Positions 12,504 to 14,215 of a DNA stretch of 14,215 nt are shown here, piece after piece. The stretch's first letter is position 1, and each line of letters starts with the position of its first letter. The position numbers and the translations under genes are program-made. The stretch is from the NCBI GenBank assembly GCA_964510225.1, contig CAZEAN010000148.1:1-14215 (forward strand). The letters run 5' to 3'. The stretch is from CAZEAN01 sp964510225. GTDB lineage: Bacteria; Planctomycetota; Planctomycetia; Isosphaerales; Isosphaeraceae. The notes under the pieces were generated by a model, which worked only from the letters and a program-made list of their open reading frames with translations, was not told where the DNA came from and did not search any database.

Positions 12504-14135
12504 ATGCCCTCATCCAGGCGAAGTCTCCCCAAGTTCTACCGGTCTTTCCTGATCCTCTGCCGTCGAGGATTGAATTGGTTTGATCGCCACGCCCCTGCAT
12601 GGGGTCAGAATGCAACTCCCTGGAGCGCAAGCTTCCTAGTCCATGGCATCATCGTTTTGGTCTTGGCACTGATCGCATTTTTCTTACCGAAGTCGGACGA
12701 GCCCAACTCTGCTTTCGATGCATTTAGCGCTGAATTAGACAACCAATTACTCGATGATATCACTACCCTTGAACGCGACGAAACTCCGGGGGATCCGTTT
12801 ACAAAGCTCTTCGAAGAGACTGCTTCACTACCGCTTGACCCGTCTGAAATCGATCCCGAGGTTGTACAGCTACCGGATCTGATTACCCAATTTGCACCAA
12901 CGCTTGAGGCTGCGGAGCTTGAACTTCCGGGAAACCCTCGGGGCTCCATCATCAGTGGAATCTCCGAGGCTCCCTCCCGATTACGCGGTGACTACCGACA
13001 GTCACCATTCTCGGGTCGGAGCGCTGCGAGTCGCGCCGCGCTTCTTCGACGTGAAGGCGGGACCGCAGAGTCTGAGGAAGCTGTCGAACGCGGGCTGGAG
13101 TGGCTCGCACGCCATCAGGCCCCGGCCGGGTATTGGTCCCTAGATATCCGCAATCATTGTACTGAAGGCCCCTGCCCCGGAAGTGCCTCTAAATCTTCTG
13201 ACACTGCGGCAACAGGACTTGCATTGTTACCGATGCTCGGAGCCGGACATACACATCTGGAGCCGGGACGCTATCGAGCGAGCGTCGAGCGTGGACTAAG
13301 GTGGCTCGTCAGTGTCCAGCAGCCCAGTGGGGAGCTTTTCCTCGGCGGGAGTGAAAACACGCGGATGTACAGTCACGCGATCGCTGCGATGGCGATCTGC
13401 GAAGCCTATGCAATGACACAAGATCCTAATCTTCGTGGTCCCGCCCAGGGTGCGATCGACTTCATCGTGATGGCACAGAATCAAGTCGATGGTGGTTGGC
13501 GTTATGCTCCCGGGATGCGTGGTGATACATCAGTCTTCGGCTGGCAGTTATTCTGTCTCCGGAGTGCCTCACTCGCTGGACTCACGGTCCCCAACAATGT
13601 TGTCATCGGGTGTTCGAACTACCTTGACGCGGCTGCGGCTGATCCATTAGGGGCAACTTATAGCTATACACCGGGAGGCCGACCTCGACCCGTCATGACG
13701 GCAGAAGCACTGCTTTGCCGTCAGTACCTCGGATGGCGAAAGAGTTCGAGGTCGCTTCGTGCAGGAGCCGGTGAAGTCTACAAGCATTTAATGACCTCAG
13801 GCGAACGAAACATCTATTACTGGTATTATGCCACTCAGCTCTTACACAACCTTGGTGGTGAAACCTGGAAACGTTGGAACCGTCGGATCCGGGAGGAATT
13901 GATCCAGACCCAGATGACGGGTGATGATTGCGATCGAGGCAGTTGGTCGCCCGTCATTCCCGAGGTCGACCGTTGGGGACAGAGTGCAGGGAGACTCTAC
14001 ACCACCAGCCTTTCCCTCCTCACACTCGAAGTTTACTACCGCTATTTGCCCCTCTACGAAAACCTAGATCGTGATCCCCTCCTCGAACCAAGTGCAGAGG
14101 AAGAATCAGATCTCGGCGAACTGGGTGGCGAGTAA
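12504..14135 (+). CDS. Membrane-anchored alpha/alpha-toroid (prenyltransferase/squalene-oxidase repeat) protein
   Basis: A 543-residue protein. A basic N terminus precedes one transmembrane helix at about 43-62 (FLVHGIIVLVLALIAFF). An acidic, low-complexity linker (64-160) leads to SGRSAASRAALLRREGG (170-186), then a helical toroid domain to about 520. The toroid repeats are visible as GLEWLARHQAPAGYWSL (197-213), DTAATGLALLPMLGAGHTHL (233-252), GLRWLVSVQQPSGEL (264-278) and AIDFIVMAQNQVDGGWRY (317-334): the helix plus Q-x-x-G-G/x-W unit shared with squalene cyclases, prenyltransferases and complement-like toroids. The cyclase DXDD acid motif and prenyltransferase zinc ligands are not seen, so I do not call it an enzyme. 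NHCTEGPCPG (217-226) has two Cys. Proteins of this wording recur in planctomycete genomes with no assigned function. ATG 12504 has AGGA about 10 bases upstream. The C-terminal tail (525-543) is strongly acidic. Confidence 0.83.
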   Translation: MPSSRRSLPKFYRSFLILCRRGLNWFDRHAPAWGQNATPWSASFLVHGIIVLVLALIAFFLPKSDEPNSAFDAFSAELDNQLLDDITTLERDETPGDPFTKLFEETASLPLDPSEIDPEVVQLPDLITQFAPTLEAAELELPGNPRGSIISGISEAPSRLRGDYRQSPFSGRSAASRAALLRREGGTAESEEAVERGLEWLARHQAPAGYWSLDIRNHCTEGPCPGSASKSSDTAATGLALLPMLGAGHTHLEPGRYRASVERGLRWLVSVQQPSGELFLGGSENTRMYSHAIAAMAICEAYAMTQDPNLRGPAQGAIDFIVMAQNQVDGGWRYAPGMRGDTSVFGWQLFCLRSASLAGLTVPNNVVIGCSNYLDAAAADPLGATYSYTPGGRPRPVMTAEALLCRQYLGWRKSSRSLRAGAGEVYKHLMTSGERNIYYWYYATQLLHNLGGETWKRWNRRIREELIQTQMTGDDCDRGSWSPVIPEVDRWGQSAGRLYTTSLSLLTLEVYYRYLPLYENLDRDPLLEPSAEEESDLGELGGE

Positions 14136-14215
14136 GCGGTCCGATTTCGAAGGTTCCTCGAAGAACAGGTTCTGACACAAAGATTGATCTAGCCCAAGAG
14201 GTCGACACAAGCTTC

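Noticed and set aside
12504..14135. Squalene-hopene cyclase assignment for the toroid protein
   Set aside because: The DXDD acid motif is not seen, length is shorter than usual cyclases, and an N-terminal transmembrane helix with a long acidic linker is not the cyclase plan.

Overview
The window looks like an ordinary chromosomal stretch of a planctomycete, most likely from the Isosphaeraceae side of the phylum. Three things point there. A secreted repeat protein (702-2348) carries the N-terminal LESRQLLA motif typical of planctomycete exported proteins. A membrane-anchored alpha/alpha-toroid protein at the right end (12504-14135) has the planctomycete wording SGRSAASRAALLRREGG. Base composition is moderately GC-rich with several long, structured intergenic regions. 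No tRNA, rRNA, CRISPR array, transposase, integrase or phage gene is visible. Family assignments come from reading motifs, not from searches.

Layout. Left edge: the start of an exported, probably sortilin/BNR-like protein (minus, runs off the window). Then a 548-residue beta-repeat protein of unknown function (minus) and a Dps-type ferritin with a complete ferroxidase centre (minus). A divergent 0.43 kb region separates dps from plsX (plus), the phosphate acyltransferase of phospholipid synthesis. Converging on plsX is a four-gene minus-strand cluster, read from 9280 to 4699: a PP2C phosphatase with an unassigned C-terminal extension, a Cys/Met-metabolism PLP enzyme, a small two-helix membrane protein with a PH-like tail, and a CrtI/CrtN-type carotenoid desaturase/oxidase. 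Divergent from the phosphatase is an 897-residue two-half M16 zinc metallopeptidase (plus). After a structured intergenic leader comes the toroid protein (plus).

How the genes fit together. Most are housekeeping or envelope functions: iron storage and DNA protection, membrane lipid initiation, sulfur amino acid metabolism, carotenoid pigment, protein turnover and signalling. I see no defence island, biosynthetic cluster or obviously new multi-gene system. The parts most worth a second look are the uncharacterised repeat protein with its promoter-proximal repeat array (2451-2507), the structured leader ahead of the toroid gene (12343-12458), the PP2C C-terminal extension, and a possible 39-codon reading frame overlapping the plsX stop.

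Several starts were chosen by hand. ATG 2348 has a clear Shine-Dalgarno (SD) sequence, whereas the frame opens at TTG 2369. plsX starts at ATG 3548, the phosphatase at GTG 9280, the PH-like protein at ATG 6819, and the peptidase at TTG 9582. The last 80 bases (14136-14215) hold no recognisable gene.
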